A stretch of DNA of 64,000 nucleotides from contig MNCI01015850.1 in assembly GCA_015680685.1 (NCBI GenBank), forward strand, positions 283,532 to 347,531, given 5' to 3'. This document shows positions 36,437 to 48,361 of this stretch, in pieces. Origin of the DNA: Gnetum montanum (taxonomy: Eukaryota; Streptophyta; Gnetopsida; Gnetales; Gnetaceae). Positions within the stretch are counted from its first letter, which is position 1; every line of letters begins with the position of its first letter. Below the pieces are notes generated by a model that searched no databases, was not told the origin of the DNA, and saw nothing but the letters and a program-made list of their open reading frames with translations. Made by a program: the position numbers and the translations under genes.

Positions 36437-37555
36437 GTGAACCTACTATCAAATATCCATCTAAGTGATCATGAATTCAAGCCTTGTAAGAGGTCATTCT
36501 TTAGAATCAATAATCCCATGAAGCCCTCACAAACACCTGTGGTTGCTAACCCTATTGCTTCCACCTTTGAAATTCCTACTAAATCATCTTCAAACAAAAA
36601 TTCTTCCCAAATCCATACTGTTATGTTGATCCATGTAGTCACCAATTGGATTAAGGCCAAGCATCTTCCTAAGAAGATATCTAATCTTGGAAGTTTTCTT
36701 ATCTACTTACAGATTGTGGGAAATGAATCATGTAAGGCTCTTTTGAATTTAATTTCTAGAGTTAACTTACTTTTTTAAGAGATGTGCAAGGCTTAAAACC
36801 TACTTCCTTTGAAAAGGAGCAACATTAGATTAGAGCTGGTGGATTAGTCCATCATTGTCCCTTTGGATTAGTGGAGGACATTATGACCACCATCTATGGA
36901 TGGTCCTATCTAGCTAATTTCCTAGTGATACATGTGGAGAATTGTAAGGGGGGGACTTTCCTATCATTATGGAAAGGGCATGGTTGAGTACCATAGATGC
37001 CAAATTGGGGATTTGAGACACTTCCTTTGAAATTTTGAAAAAAAATGAATTTGAAAAAATGGAGAAGAAGAGAGTTCCATGCATTACATATAGTGACATA
37101 GAGTGCCATTGCATGAAGAAACTATGGACTATCAAAGACACATCACTCCAAACATGCAATTAGTATGCAGAAATAACAATGATCCAAAGGTGCATGTATG
37201 CAATAGCCACAAAATAAGAAGGTGCCCAGTGGTCAATAACTGATATGATACTAAATCAACCATATGCATGAAACCAGCTAAGAGCCTTACTAACACCTAT
37301 TTGAATAGCATGAACAAAATGGAACAACCCCATCACCAACTCTCCAATGTGCAAAGTCAAATGGATTAGGGAGAGTTTGAGATCCTTGACAATTATAATC
37401 AAGATCTTCTTGAGTTAAAGGCTCTACTAGTAGGCATGGAATATGCTTTTCTAAATAATGACAAGTTGGTGATCATTAATGCTAGACTTATTCTTGAACA
37501 AAAATAGAAATTATTGAAAGTTATGAAAAAATGACCACCAATCTTTGCTTGATCC
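36437..37555 (+). pseudogene. Protease region of A2, truncated by element B
   Basis: A 113-codon frame (36437-36778) contains 'IKAKHLPKKISNLGSF' and 'CKALLNLISRVNLLF', aligning with the protease part of A1. After that the frames are broken until 37555, where element B begins. The last bases before B ('aatctttgcttgatcc') align with A1 just upstream of its RT. Confidence 0.6.
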
Positions 37556-39892
37556 TAAAACACCATAAATTTTAGGACTCTCATGATTCAGCACAGTCCA
37601 GAAATTTGGGGAAGGATCTCTATGAGCACAGTGTCATGCTAGACTATGCAGACAACGTGGCACCAAGGAAGTCCTAATGCCTGCAAAGTTGCTTCCAAGC
37701 CTGCCTGCCACCCTTAGCACAGTCAATGTAGCACTTGGTCATGAGGCCACTTTGCATGAAAGAGGCACTAGGGGTAGACCAAACAATCTGATAAATTTTC
37801 TATCTCCCTGACTAATAAGCTTGCTACACCCTCTAGCTTGCCCAGCTTGACACTTGACCCAACTGACGGTCTACCCAGGGACCATGCTAAGAGTTGTCAA
37901 AGATGTTTACGATGGAATAAATAGTTCAATAAGTTTTCTAACTACAGGAACCTACTACGCTACATTATGTTGCATAGTGCAACAGGCCTTGAGAAGACTG
38001 ATCAAGCACCAAAGATGCGGTTGAAAACAACTCAACCCTCCAAGGTATCTGTCCCACTTCATCCTTGATGCATGAGCAACACGATGTAGCAAAAATATGG
38101 CAAATTTCATCAAAAATCATCTTCATTTGAGTGCTATGCTATGCTATGCTACACAGCGTAGCAAGGTTTTTCTAGGATAATGCTTTTGCCAGACTATTTT
38201 GACAAAATAAACATAATTACACATACCTTAACCATCAAACACATTTGCTCTACTGCCACGCCAAGACATGACTAACATTCTGTGATAAAATATTTGCAAG
38301 TTGAGTTAGAATGCAATATAAACTGAGGGCTACGCTATGTTACGCTACATAGCATAGCACAACGTAGTAGGGACAGAATGCACGAAGGTCCTTTGCTAAG
38401 CTACCTTGCTAAAAGAATTGCACTTGGTGATGCTCCAACCTCCAAGACCACCTATCCCACTCCGCCCTTGGGCCCCAAGCAAAGTTTCTTGACAAAGCAT
38501 TGCAGATCTAGCAAGGATTCATGTCACATTGGCTGCTACGTTGTGCTATGCTACACAACGTAGCACAGCATAGCAAGGAAATAAAGCCCAAAAGTATCCT
38601 AAGGATGAACTTTGTAGATCCCAAAACCTTTTAGAATGAAAAGCAATGTTGCAGTTGCTTTCCTAGCCAAGCCTTAGAGGGGTATTTTTGGCTTTTAGGC
38701 AAGATTTGTCTCAAAACTGGCGGCTATACTACGCAACATAGCACAACGTAGCATGTCGATGTTTACACTACATCAATATGTTGGCCAGTGTAGATAGCGT
38801 AACACTCGTGTAAAAGCATCAGGACATCCTCAGTTAGCTCCAGAACTTGTTGGCAATGGTCATTTCTACCTCAGCATCTCTTCAAAAAATAAGATCATCA
38901 TGTTTGCTTTATTTGGCACCCACCTGTTAATTCCTAAAGTTGTCCCTATGCTTGAACCTACTCACAAGAGTAGGGAAGACGTAGTCCTAGAGCACAGGCT
39001 CCACTTTGCATTCATTGTTGGCATTCTTTATAAAAACATGGTATTTCCCTAGATCCTAGCACATGCAGCTTGAATAGTATGATCACAGCATAGCAAGTTT
39101 CACATTCAGTGTTACACCGCAGCATAGCACGTTAGCATAACCCTGTAGCATAGCAATACACAGCAGTATTGCACATTCACGTTTGCACCCTGTGGGACCT
39201 AGGACACATGGCATCCAAACCATGTCTCTTTCCCACTTCTGTCTCTATAAATACCCCAAAGAACAACGTTCAAAGGGTTGGCTTCAAAGATTGGCCTTTG
39301 GACTTAGCTTTCTTGCAATTGACATTTTGGTGTTTGGCTTTCTAGCAATTGGCTTCAGCAAAGAGGTTGGCAAGCTAAAGGCTAATGAACAGAAAACCCC
39401 AGTAGCAGCACTTTCCTAGCCCAACAAGCATTGACTCATCAATTCCTAGTAGCATGCCATTGGGTGCAGACAAGGAGCTGTGACCATATGTTTCATTGTA
39501 AGCTATGCCTGTCCACACTGCGCATTAGTTGTACATCTTCAACCAAACAAAGATAAAATCCCCCAATCTTCATATGGTGCACTCTCTTACTCAAGCCCAC
39601 TTCATTTCATTTTGCTATCACATATGTTTTGCATTATTGTGCATCAATTTACATTTATTGTTCTACTATACGCTTTCATCGTTCTGTATGCTACGTTTTC
39701 TTCACATGAATCTCCTTGTGTGACATATTACAACCAATGTTAACAAAATATTATTATACACCGACTAAGTCCTTGTTTGATTGACAAGACCATTTCTTTT
39801 TTCTCCATCACAGCCCTTGTGCGGATCTGGGGTTAGGTTGTATGCCCAGTAACCTCTTGGTGCTCCAACCATTGATGTTTTTAGCTGCTACA
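37556..39892 (+). repeat. 5' LTR of element B
   Basis: Starts 'taaaacaccataaatttt' (the leading TG has become TA) and ends 'ttagctgctaca'. It aligns with 55624-57949 throughout, with scattered substitutions and small indels. It contains many copies of short inverted words such as 'gctacgcta' and 'tagcgtagc'. The transcription start should lie about 30 bases after the TATA box at 39246. Confidence 0.92.
39246..39253 (+). promoter_or_regulatory. TATA box in the 5' LTR of B
   Basis: 'tataaata' in the context 'gtctctataaataccccaa', conserved at the same LTR position in the 3' LTR (57290) and in element C (60641). About 35 bases upstream, at 39205-39212, 'cacatggc' replaces the G-box 'cacgtggc' found in the 3' LTR. 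Confidence 0.8.
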
Positions 39893-39897
39893 ATTTT

Positions 39898-39914
39898 TGG
39901 CTCTAAAAGGAGGA
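39898..39914 (+). promoter_or_regulatory. Probable primer-binding site of B
   Basis: 'tggctctaaaaggagga' begins five bases after the LTR. Element C has 'tagtgctagaaggaggg' at the same place (61353-61369), and the two align. The tRNA used could not be named from the sequence. Confidence 0.55.
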
Positions 39915-40671
39915 CCTTCTTTGTGCCCTTTCTATGCATCATGGGTAATCCTGTACACTATCTATACCTCATCACCGACTAGCGTAGATGTGACACCCTT
40001 GTGGTTGTCTATGCATCAAGTGGTGTAGACTGGTCGCAATGATAGTTCCTCTAGAACCCTGCAGGACAAAAGCCTCGAATTACTTACTATACCACACTTA
40101 CTCTATCAACTACACTATGCTGCCTGCATCCTATGTAGCGTAGCAAACCTATTGATGTGATACGCCAGCCCCTTACCCAATTAATTGTGTTACACTACCT
40201 ACTGCATAACACCCCTCTACTATGTTACACTATCCATTGTGATACACTACCCATTGCGTTACACTACCTGTGTTCCTTACAGCATAGCAAATTTTTCAGT
40301 GTAGCAGTCTTGCTTAGTGTAGCAGGCATAACAGTGAAGGAACTAGTTTTCAACACTTTCCAACGTACCCAGTTGTAGCTTTCCCTTTTACAGTTTTCAA
40401 CTACAACCACTCAGCATCACAACACATTGTTTGCAACTATTGCCTACGCATACCCTTCCTATTTCTACCCATTTCATAACAGAAAATGATTCCTTCGGCC
40501 ACTACTATTCCCACCTTGAATTTGAAGGTTCCCCACTTTATCCAGAATATAGCAAGTCCCAAGCGACCGCCTAGCCTAGTGCTAATATCACGATAGTCCC
40601 TTAGATAGCTATAGTGATTGCCCAAATGCCTATCGCAATACGAGGAGCAGTACAACTTTCTATTTGCAAAA
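39915..40671. other. Untranslated leader of B
   Basis: The first 170 bases align with the leader of C ('gtggtgtagactggtc' against 'gtggtgtagatcggtc'). From about 40080 B has extra sequence not seen in C. It is rich in 'ttacactaccc' and 'gtagcgtagc' words, and looks like an expansion of the element's own repeat motif. Confidence 0.55.
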
Positions 40672-43560
40672 ATGCAAGCCAATATACCCTTAGAACGTCG
40701 TGAATTAGAAGAGAAACGTAACTTTGAGTTCATCTATCCCTACTCCTGATATCACCATCCTGTTGACCGAGACATATCAATGGATGCTAGATAAACTTTT
40801 CCAAGTAAGTAGGGCAAGAGAAAGGGACACAACATTCCACTACAAAGAACTCTTTTAGGATGGGTAAGAGAAGTTGGACTCCCACTCTGAAGACGGTGGC
40901 CCAATCTACACCATGGCTTTCCCTTCTATGTCTGTCCTTCGATCAAACCATCTCTTGCCTTCTACCCCCTTCATTAGCACCGCAACCCTACCATAGCCCA
41001 GACTCTCTTCGGTGATGGGCAGTCATCCCATGTCTGCAACTTATTAGCATGCAAGACCTTCAACTTTGTTCTCAGTCACTCTTCCTTCTCAGTCTATCCT
41101 AGTATCATACCCAATGCCGGTGATGTCTATGCTATCGTATGTGCACACTCTGCGTACATCATAATTTCATGTCAGTTCCACTTCAATCCCCTCGTCTACA
41201 CCCATCCCACCATCGGTAGCAGGCCCCACCTCAACCGTGTGGTGGATGGAAACCATTGCTTTCCCTACCACCCAACTATCTTAGATACCACACTACATGC
41301 AACCCCAAGCATATCAGGTTCCACACATAGTGTAGCAAAACGTGGGGCTATGGGCTACCCCACTAATCGAGCAAGTAACCAACCCTATGGCACCACCAAC
41401 GATGGCTACCCCGACAGTGCCACCCACTAGGTGGTGGACCGCCTAGGTGACACCACTTGCTGGAGCAGCCCCAACGATGCCCCCCATGGAATAGGTCGCT
41501 GCCCCAACAACACCACCAATGATGCTACTCCTACAACCCCACAACCCCTCATGACATCCCCGGGTCTGGACCAAGCTTTCCAACTCATCCAGACCCTCAC
41601 TGAAGAGATCAAATGACTCAAAGCTGCCAGTTCTAAAATTGTCCAAGTCATAGACTTTTACCATGATGACCTGATTAGTCCAGCTGTCCCTATGCTCACG
41701 TTGCCCCCTGGGGTGCCACTCCCCCAATTTACAAAATACAATGGGGAGGGTGATCCGAATGCAAATTTGGTGACCTTCAAGTCTGAATCCTTGTTGTTGC
41801 AATCATGGCCTCACACCATCATCGATGTCTTTGCCATGTCCCTATTAGGCAAATCCTTAGATTGGTACCATGCACCTCCACGTGCCTCTATCTCCACCTT
41901 AGAAGAGCTACTAAGTCAATTCGTGACCTATTTTAAGTACAACTTAAAACCAAAAGTCACTCTAGACCAGCTCATGAGCGTTAAGCAGGACCCACTAGAA
42001 TCTGTATAGAGATTTATACAACGATGGAATGTAACCTTGAATGAGATATGTCAACCAATTGCTGGGGCTCACTTGTTGGCCATCTTTAAGGATGTAATCA
42101 ATGACTTCATTAAGTGTAAACTCCACTACTTGGCACTGTGATCCCTCATCCAAACCTTCGCTCAAACCAAGAGCATCCAAAATGTAGCAGAGGCTAGTAG
42201 GAACCCAGGTTTCATGGCCTACAAGAATGCATACACTAAGAAAGACAAGGAAAAAGGAAATTCCACAGCAACTACGATGGCCACTGTAGTGAATGAGACC
42301 AAGCCTAACAACAACAAAAAGGCTACTACCATGCCCAAGGCTCCCACTAATGCAACACCTAGCCCTGCGAGCACTAGTTAGACATAAGCATCAACACCTG
42401 TGGCGCAAAGATAGCTAAGGCCAAACTTTGAGCACAAGGATCACTCAAAGTATACCCTCTTACCGATTTAAGCCTTCAAAAATTTTGAAGCAATTATTGG
42501 GAGCTAGGTGTATACAACATAAGCAAATGTCAAAGGAGGCTATTAAACGCCATCAAAGGTACTATGAAGTTCTTCAGAACCCCTCCTTGGCTATGCCCAA
42601 TGAACCACCAGTGCCTAAGAATTTCAGGTTAGAGCATTTCTATGACTATCATCAACTGTGTGGCCATGATACGGATTACTACCTAGCATTAAAAGATGAC
42701 ATACAACACATGATAGATTAAGGTAAGCTATTCTTGGATGAGAGCAGTCCCATTCAACCTGAAAACCAGTCAATGGACATTTACAAAGATCCTCTCAATG
42801 CTAGTAATGTAGGTTACACCATCAACACTATCATCATTGATAATAACCCTGAACCACCACAGCAACCATTTTTGGTTCATGTGCCTCCTCGCAACGCAGA
42901 AACACCAACAACAACTAAGTCACAAGCCCCATTTGTCATTAGGACTCCTCACTACACATCTCCTGCACCCTTCACGCTTAAAGCCACCCCACCTCCCACT
43001 ACAGCAACACAAGAACCGTTTATCATTAAGGTGCCAAGGCAGGCAAGTCCCCCCCACCAGCACAAAATCGAGTGACAAAAGCCACACCCCAGCCTCCCCA
43101 TCCAAGGGAGCATGAAGAGCATTTAGCTAACAAGCTAGTTAGGGAACGTACTGTGCTAGGTCCCTCTAAGCCTACCCCCTTGTCAGCAATGCCTATGGTC
43201 TCTTTGTCATCAGCTACCAATAGCAACACACCGATGCAACCATCACCTTCTTGTCCAAGAAGGCTTAGTGTTCAACCTGAAGCTACTACTCCTCGAGAAA
43301 TTTGCATCCTGGGGCATATAGAAGAGGAGAAAGCTAGTAAACAACAAGACAATGGACAAGACTTCCTAAATGCCCTTTCACAAGTTAAACAGGCATTAAA
43401 GCAGAAAAACACAACACTAAGCTTATATGACCTAATAATAACCTCTACAACCCATTGTGAGGCAATGGTTCATATGTTGACATCTATTCTAGTTAGTGAA
43501 AACTTGTCAGCTAAAGAGAAAGCCACTCATGCTATCATGCTTCCCCTTGTGGCCAAAGAA
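40672..43560 (+). pseudogene. gag region of B
   Basis: The start is taken at the ATG at 40672 because the following 'ELEEKRNFEF' aligns with the gag start of C. A Pro/Thr-rich stretch follows. The capsid-type domain runs from 'LPPGVPLPQFTKYNGEGDP' (41701) through 'LDWYHAPP' and 'QFVTYFKYNLKP' to about 42180, the Retrotrans_gag pattern. A zinc knuckle of type C-x2-H-x3-GH-x4-C is expected at 42637-42685 but reads 'FYDYHQLCGHDTDYY'. Both outer Cys are Tyr, so zinc binding is lost. From 43072 the frame runs on into protease with one stop at 43573. Other stops and frameshifts occur, for example at 42007. Confidence 0.8.
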
Positions 43561-43623
43561 CCATGGCCAACCTAGCTAACATTTCACGATAAGGCTATCA
43601 AATATTACCCTGAAAAGGGTCAA

Positions 43624-44289
43624 GTGACAACTACTCCTATGTTCATCACCATCATGGTGGGTCAATACAAGATTCGCAGGGTATATGTTGACAATGGAGC
43701 TGCCACCAACGTAATCCCATTTCCTATCATGGACAAGCTGGGATTGGTAGACCAAATCAAGCCCACAACAACTTCATGCATTAAATCCTTTAATGGGGCA
43801 TGTGTGGTGGTAAAGGGGATTGTCCACATCAACTTCGTGGCACGGGACCAGTTCCCCACAAGCGTGGTATTCATCATGGTGGAGGAAATGCCTGGGTTCA
43901 ACCTGATCCTAAGGAGATCATGGTTGGCCCAACTAAGGACTATTTGCTCACCTATACATCAAGAAATCCACTTACCCTACGCGGGTGGGGAAGTAGTGAT
44001 TTATGGTGACAAAGTAGCTCCCCAGGCCATTGACAACATAGATGTGGAGCAAGGTTCAGAGATAGAAATCTCTAAATATGATGCACCCATTCAAACTGAA
44101 ATGCCTGAACATGCCAAAACTATCAACTCAAATGAAGAAACCATGTCAGCCGAGTTGCCCTTCCAAGACATAAATGATAACATAGATGAATACCAATGCA
44201 AGGCCTCCTGGCTGTATNCCATAAACGATAACATAGATGAATACCAATGCAAGGCCTCCTGGCTGTATGCCCTGCCTAACCCATGTCAG
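43624..44289 (+). pseudogene. Aspartic protease region of B
   Basis: This is the best preserved part of B, open for 222 codons. The active site is 'VYVDNGAATNVIPF' (43681-43722). The Asp is kept and Asn-Gly replaces the usual Ser/Thr-Gly, a variation seen in plant elements. It continues gag in the same frame. The frame ends 'ALPNPCQ' at 44289, followed by 'gttagg', the candidate donor of the intron before RT. A 49-base duplication around the N at 44218 lies inside and is probably an assembly error. Confidence 0.78.
44169..44268. other. Single N flanked by a 49-base duplication
   Basis: The segment 44169-44217 is repeated at 44220-44268 with one difference (taaatg/taaacg), and an N lies between them at 44218. 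This is the signature of two contig ends joined without merging their overlap. The protease frame stays open across it only because the total shift is a multiple of three. Confidence 0.8.
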
Positions 44290-44356
44290 GTTAGGAAATA
44301 ATTACATAATTAAGACTTGTCTCCAAATCACTTCAATAAACTGTTATACCTTCGAT

Positions 44357-44496
44357 AGTGTAATTTTCACTTTACATTAAGTTTGTTATTTGCATAATTT
44401 ACACTTTACATAAAGTTTGTTGTTTGCATGATTTACATTTTACATTAAGTTTGATGTTTGCATGATTTACATTTTACATTAAGTTTTCCGTTTGCA
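44357..44496. repeat. 34-bp tandem repeat, four copies
   Basis: 'tgcatgatttacattttaca' and variants recur with anchors at 44391, 44425, 44459 and 44493, exactly 34 bases apart, plus one more degenerate unit before them. It lies just inside the candidate intron donor. Confidence 0.88.
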
Positions 44497-44514
44497 TCAC
44501 CCTTGTTGTCAGTA

Positions 44515-44740
44515 CCTTACATATGGCCTGAAATGGCCTAAAACTAGCAATGGCCCGAAATGGCCTTAAACTACCATTGTGGCCCGCTAAGGCCTAAAAC
44601 TGGAAACTCTACCTCCCTAAAAAAATCATCATCAAGAAATGGCCCAAAATGGCCTTAAACTATTTCAATGGCTCGAAATGGCCTAAAACCAGCAATGGCC
44701 CGAAATGACCTTAAACTAAAACAAGGGGCCCACAAGGGGT
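44515..44740 (+). repeat. Repeat block 1 of the 'ggccttaaact' motif
   Basis: About seven units of 'aatggcccgaaatggcc' followed by 'taaact' occur here. The same core ('gctaagaccttaaactggca') recurs at 50170-50450 and 54060-54330 in the same orientation. Two GGCC words in each unit could pair with each other in RNA. Confidence 0.8.
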
Positions 44741-45062
44741 CTAAACACATTAGTAAAAAAAACTAATTAAATTAATTAAAAAGTTAAAAATTAATTAGCC
44801 AAAATAGAATAAAATAATTATTTCACATTATGTTCTTCATTAAATTTTAGTCCATATAATAATGTTTACAGAAAAGTAAAATGCAAAAACAAAAATAAAA
44901 TCTTTGGCCTCCACACTATAAGTCTTCGTCAGCATTCCCATTTCTTGTTCCACTAGGTCCTATGCCTTCATTTGGATCTTGTATAAAACAAAATGAAGTA
45001 ATAAATCAAACTACAACAAGGCTCTCATAAAATAAATTGTCACATAATAAAGAATGACTAAC

Positions 45063-45869
45063 CTGAGACGAGCCTGCATCCATCTTAGAGGGTATCTTAT
45101 CCATGCCAACTGCAAGACATTGTAGGATCTCCTCCTTAGGTAAACTGGCCCAATCCTCCTTCCCCAGATCAACAGTTGTCGCAACTTTCCCTTTCTCCAT
45201 AGCTATCCATTTGGGTGGCCCGAGAGAGAAGGTGGTAGTGGTGGTCTCCCCAATGGGTAAAGTCATTTCCCTTTTAGGAGACTCACTAACCACTACCTAT
45301 TACATGAACTTTTCATTGGCCTTAGTAGCACCAATGATACCGAGAAATATTTTATGGGTATGCAACTCAACAGAAGCATCCCGATATTGTCAACGGTAGG
45401 CAACATATTCCATTTTGTACTTGTGCTTATGGTTCTTTTGTACTTGCCCCCATTCGTAGACTTTGACATTGTAATCCTTCCAGTCTTGATTCTTCTAGGC
45501 CAATAAGTCCATCTGCAAGCATTGCTCTATGATCTCCCAAGTGGCTTCATTTTTACTACATATGGCTAACTCGTATCTTGCATAGTCAATTATGGCCATA
45601 TGCCAAGTGCCATCGGGAGCATCATGGGCCAATAAAAATTCATTTCTAGACCATAGATCCTTAAACTCTACCGCTTGGCTGGCCTTCTCTTTCTCAAGCT
45701 TTTTTACCCTCTTCCAAAGGTCCTCGTTGACATGCCTGCATTCCCACAATGATCGTGTTGAGTAGAGTGCACATTTGCTCGTTTCCTTGTAGACATCATG
45801 AGGAACATTGGTCATTTCTTATGAGAGTACAGGCACTACATTAGTCTTGACCGCCTTTCTTAGGTCCCA
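45063..45869 (-). pseudogene. Long 3' coding block of the antisense unit
   Basis: One frame runs from the candidate acceptor 'gtctctcgtctcaag|tgg' at 45869 to the donor 'tctcag|gttagt' at 45063, with five stops but no shift. It encodes 'LWKRVKKLEKEKASQAVEF', likely coiled coil, then 'WHMAIIDYARYELAICSK' and 'VATTVDLGKEDWASLPKEE'. How it joins the preceding block ending 'DMLKLEC' at 45955 is unclear. That block meets a stop, and no in-phase donor was found. Confidence 0.5.
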
Positions 45870-46115
45870 CTTGAGACGAGAGACAGTCAATCACACATGA
45901 GAGAGTGTTAGTCATGCAATGATGAAAAATAAATGCAATAACTTGGAGAGCCTAACATTCTAATTTAAGCATGTCTATCTCAATATTGATATGCCTTAAG
46001 CAATCAATCATGTCATCCACCACCTCCTCCATAAAAGTAAATTTATCATGGGTCTTAGTCCATGGTTGGAGGTGGATCAAGGAAGAAGAGTCAGGGGCCT
46101 TAATAGTGGTGTCCA

Positions 46116-46765
46116 CTGCACAAAAAAACACATTAGCAATGACAAATGGGAGGAAAAAAAAATTGAAAAGCACATAAATGACAATGCAAAGCTCCCACCC
46201 AGCAAACCCTCAAGGGTGATAGTGGGGGGATCACCCATCAACACACTATTAAGCAAGCGATCAAACTCACCAGCATCAAATTGTAGCCCTTCCCCTTCTA
46301 GTTGAGTCAACAATGTGATGGCATATTCAACCAGAATATGCCCCTCAGGTACTGGGGCACAATCTGCAAAAGGGTCATCGGTAGCAGGGGCCTCTTCCTC
46401 TATGGCAGGGGCCTCTTCTTCCTCTACAGTGGGGGCCCCTACTTTAGGGGCCAAAACTTCTTCTTCTTCTTCTTCTATTAAACACATCTAAGATAAGCAG
46501 GCTAGCCTAACATAAAATTAGGAGCTAACTAAAAAAATAATTAGACATACTTACCAACTGTGGGTTTTACTTTACGAACCTTGATTCGTAACTTTCTCCC
46601 CCTCTCTTTATTAGTATGGGGAGATTCTTCCACAAGATGAGACTTTTTGCGTTGCAACCTAGTTTTTACAATTTTAGCAATGAGATGCACCCCCCTTATC
46701 ACATTGCCTATGGTACTGGGAGGCACCTCTCCAATGCTGTCTAGGGCAAGAAAGGTACGCCCCAC
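46116..46765 (-). pseudogene. Central exons of the antisense unit with two short introns
   Basis: The frame ending 'KVRKVKPTV' stops coding at a textbook donor, 'cagttg|gtaagt' (46555/46554). An 80-nt intron follows, and the frame resumes at 'aatag|aagaag' (46475/46474) in phase as a Glu run ('EEEEEVLAPKVGAP'). This second exon ends 'LEGLL' at 'g|gtggga' (46199/46198). After 83 nt it resumes at 'tttttttgtgcag|tgg' (46116/46115), again in phase, with 'VDTTIKAPDSSS'. Two independent short introns with matching phase are hard to obtain by chance. Confidence 0.6.
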
Positions 46766-48361
46766 CTAATCCTTCATCATTATCGAAAGAGATTCCCCAA
46801 TAGCTCATGGGGGTCTTAGGATTGGGTGGTACGGAACACTTGGCAAATCCACGGCTTGGATATCTGGGTGCGATCTTGCTGCACCCAAGTGTCATTCTCA
46901 TGGATCACCAAGAATTACATAGACCATCATAGGCAGAATATGATGAAGGCATAGTGTACATTGAAATGGGCATCAAGCTTCTCACGCAGCTTGACCATTT
47001 TAGCTCGCAAGCCTTTGGAAAGGTACTTGGCCCAATTGTAATAGGTCCCTTCTTCCATAACATCCCTCATGATCCAAGCCTACACTACTCAAAGGATTTT
47101 CTCTTGGTAGTGTAGCTTGGGAAAGGCACAGGCCCGAAAGACAGGGTAAACCTTTTGGGACACCCCTAGGCTGACCTTATGCATATAAATTCCCTTTCGG
47201 TCCTTGCTTATCCCTAGCCATTCCTCTATGTCCCCTTGATGGTTGACATCCTTACTAGTCTTTTCCCCTACATGTAGGCCATCATAGGGAACACTGAAAA
47301 GATCTGCAAAAAGTTTGTCATTAATCTCAAATACCACCCACACATTATGAACCCATGTGCAGAAGCGATCAACCGTTTTGAAAAAGGAATCAACTAGGGA
47401 AAGCATTTCTACAGTTGGGACACTCATTGTGAAATAGGGTGATTGGGACCCCATTGCAAAGCCAGCGTTGCATCTCGTCCACCTCCCCATACTTGAAGAA
47501 GAGGTTTGTTTCATCATGTCCATAGGTGATTATTGTAACCTCTTGGGATTCACTTGCTACTACAATTATCAGTGATAGAAATTAGCAAGAAAGAAAAAGC
47601 AAAATCATCACTTGAACACACGATGAACAAATGCATAATTTAACACACCAGGCCTAAATGGCATAGGAAATGGTGGAATTTTCCCCAGAACGTCTTCTAC
47701 GGTAAGCGATCAGCGAGATGCCCATTCATTATTCAACCAACCAAGTTCTTCACATTTTACAAAGAACTTAACATACTTAGTTGGATACGTTTTGAAATCA
47801 AGCCCAAGTTGTTCTATGATGCTAGCACATACATTCCTGGTAGAAGAGAACTCTTGCAAAGTTGTTTAGGCCAATGCCAACATCCCCTCGTTACCGTTAA
47901 GACCATCTTTCTTAATATAAAACTTGGTAACACACAAAGTACAGTAAGCATTTTGACTAGCATAAGACAAATGATACAACATGTTTAAAGCATCTTCATA
48001 GGACTCACTCGCTGGCATAATAAACGATTCTAGGTGGGTTCTAGAAGCATGTGCCCATGTGACGGGCGATAAACAACATGTTCTATTAATGATAACATTT
48101 AAATTTGGGCATGTCCCAAATTCAACACAAGAGTCTCAAGCCTCTTGGATGTCAGTTTGAGCCTTCTTTCCCTTTTCCTTCAATCAACCCATTAGCCATA
48201 AACTTCAAAATACCCCGATTTGCCCCAAGCAACAATGTTTTAGCAAGTATAGCAATTGTTTAAACCAATAAGTGTGACCACATGATCACACTGAAATCGT
48301 GAAGGAGGAACTCTAGGAATTCCTGAGCACCTTCCCAGAACCAGACTGTCTAATCCCCTAC

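Noticed and set aside
39183-39419. A 78-codon frame present in both LTRs of B (also 57221-57463)
   Set aside because: The TATA box lies inside its first third, so the transcript would start after its ATG. Conservation is explained by the LTRs being copies of each other.
47089-47523. A virus-like envelope protein in the antisense unit
   Set aside because: Scattered Cys and one glycosylation sequon are not enough. No membrane anchor near a C-terminus and no fusion-type motif were seen.
48240-48361. FCP1-like phosphatase domain suggested by 'EFLEFLLHDFSVIMWSH' in the antisense unit
   Set aside because: Only a short stretch fits, the DxDxT catalytic motif was not seen, and frames break on both sides.
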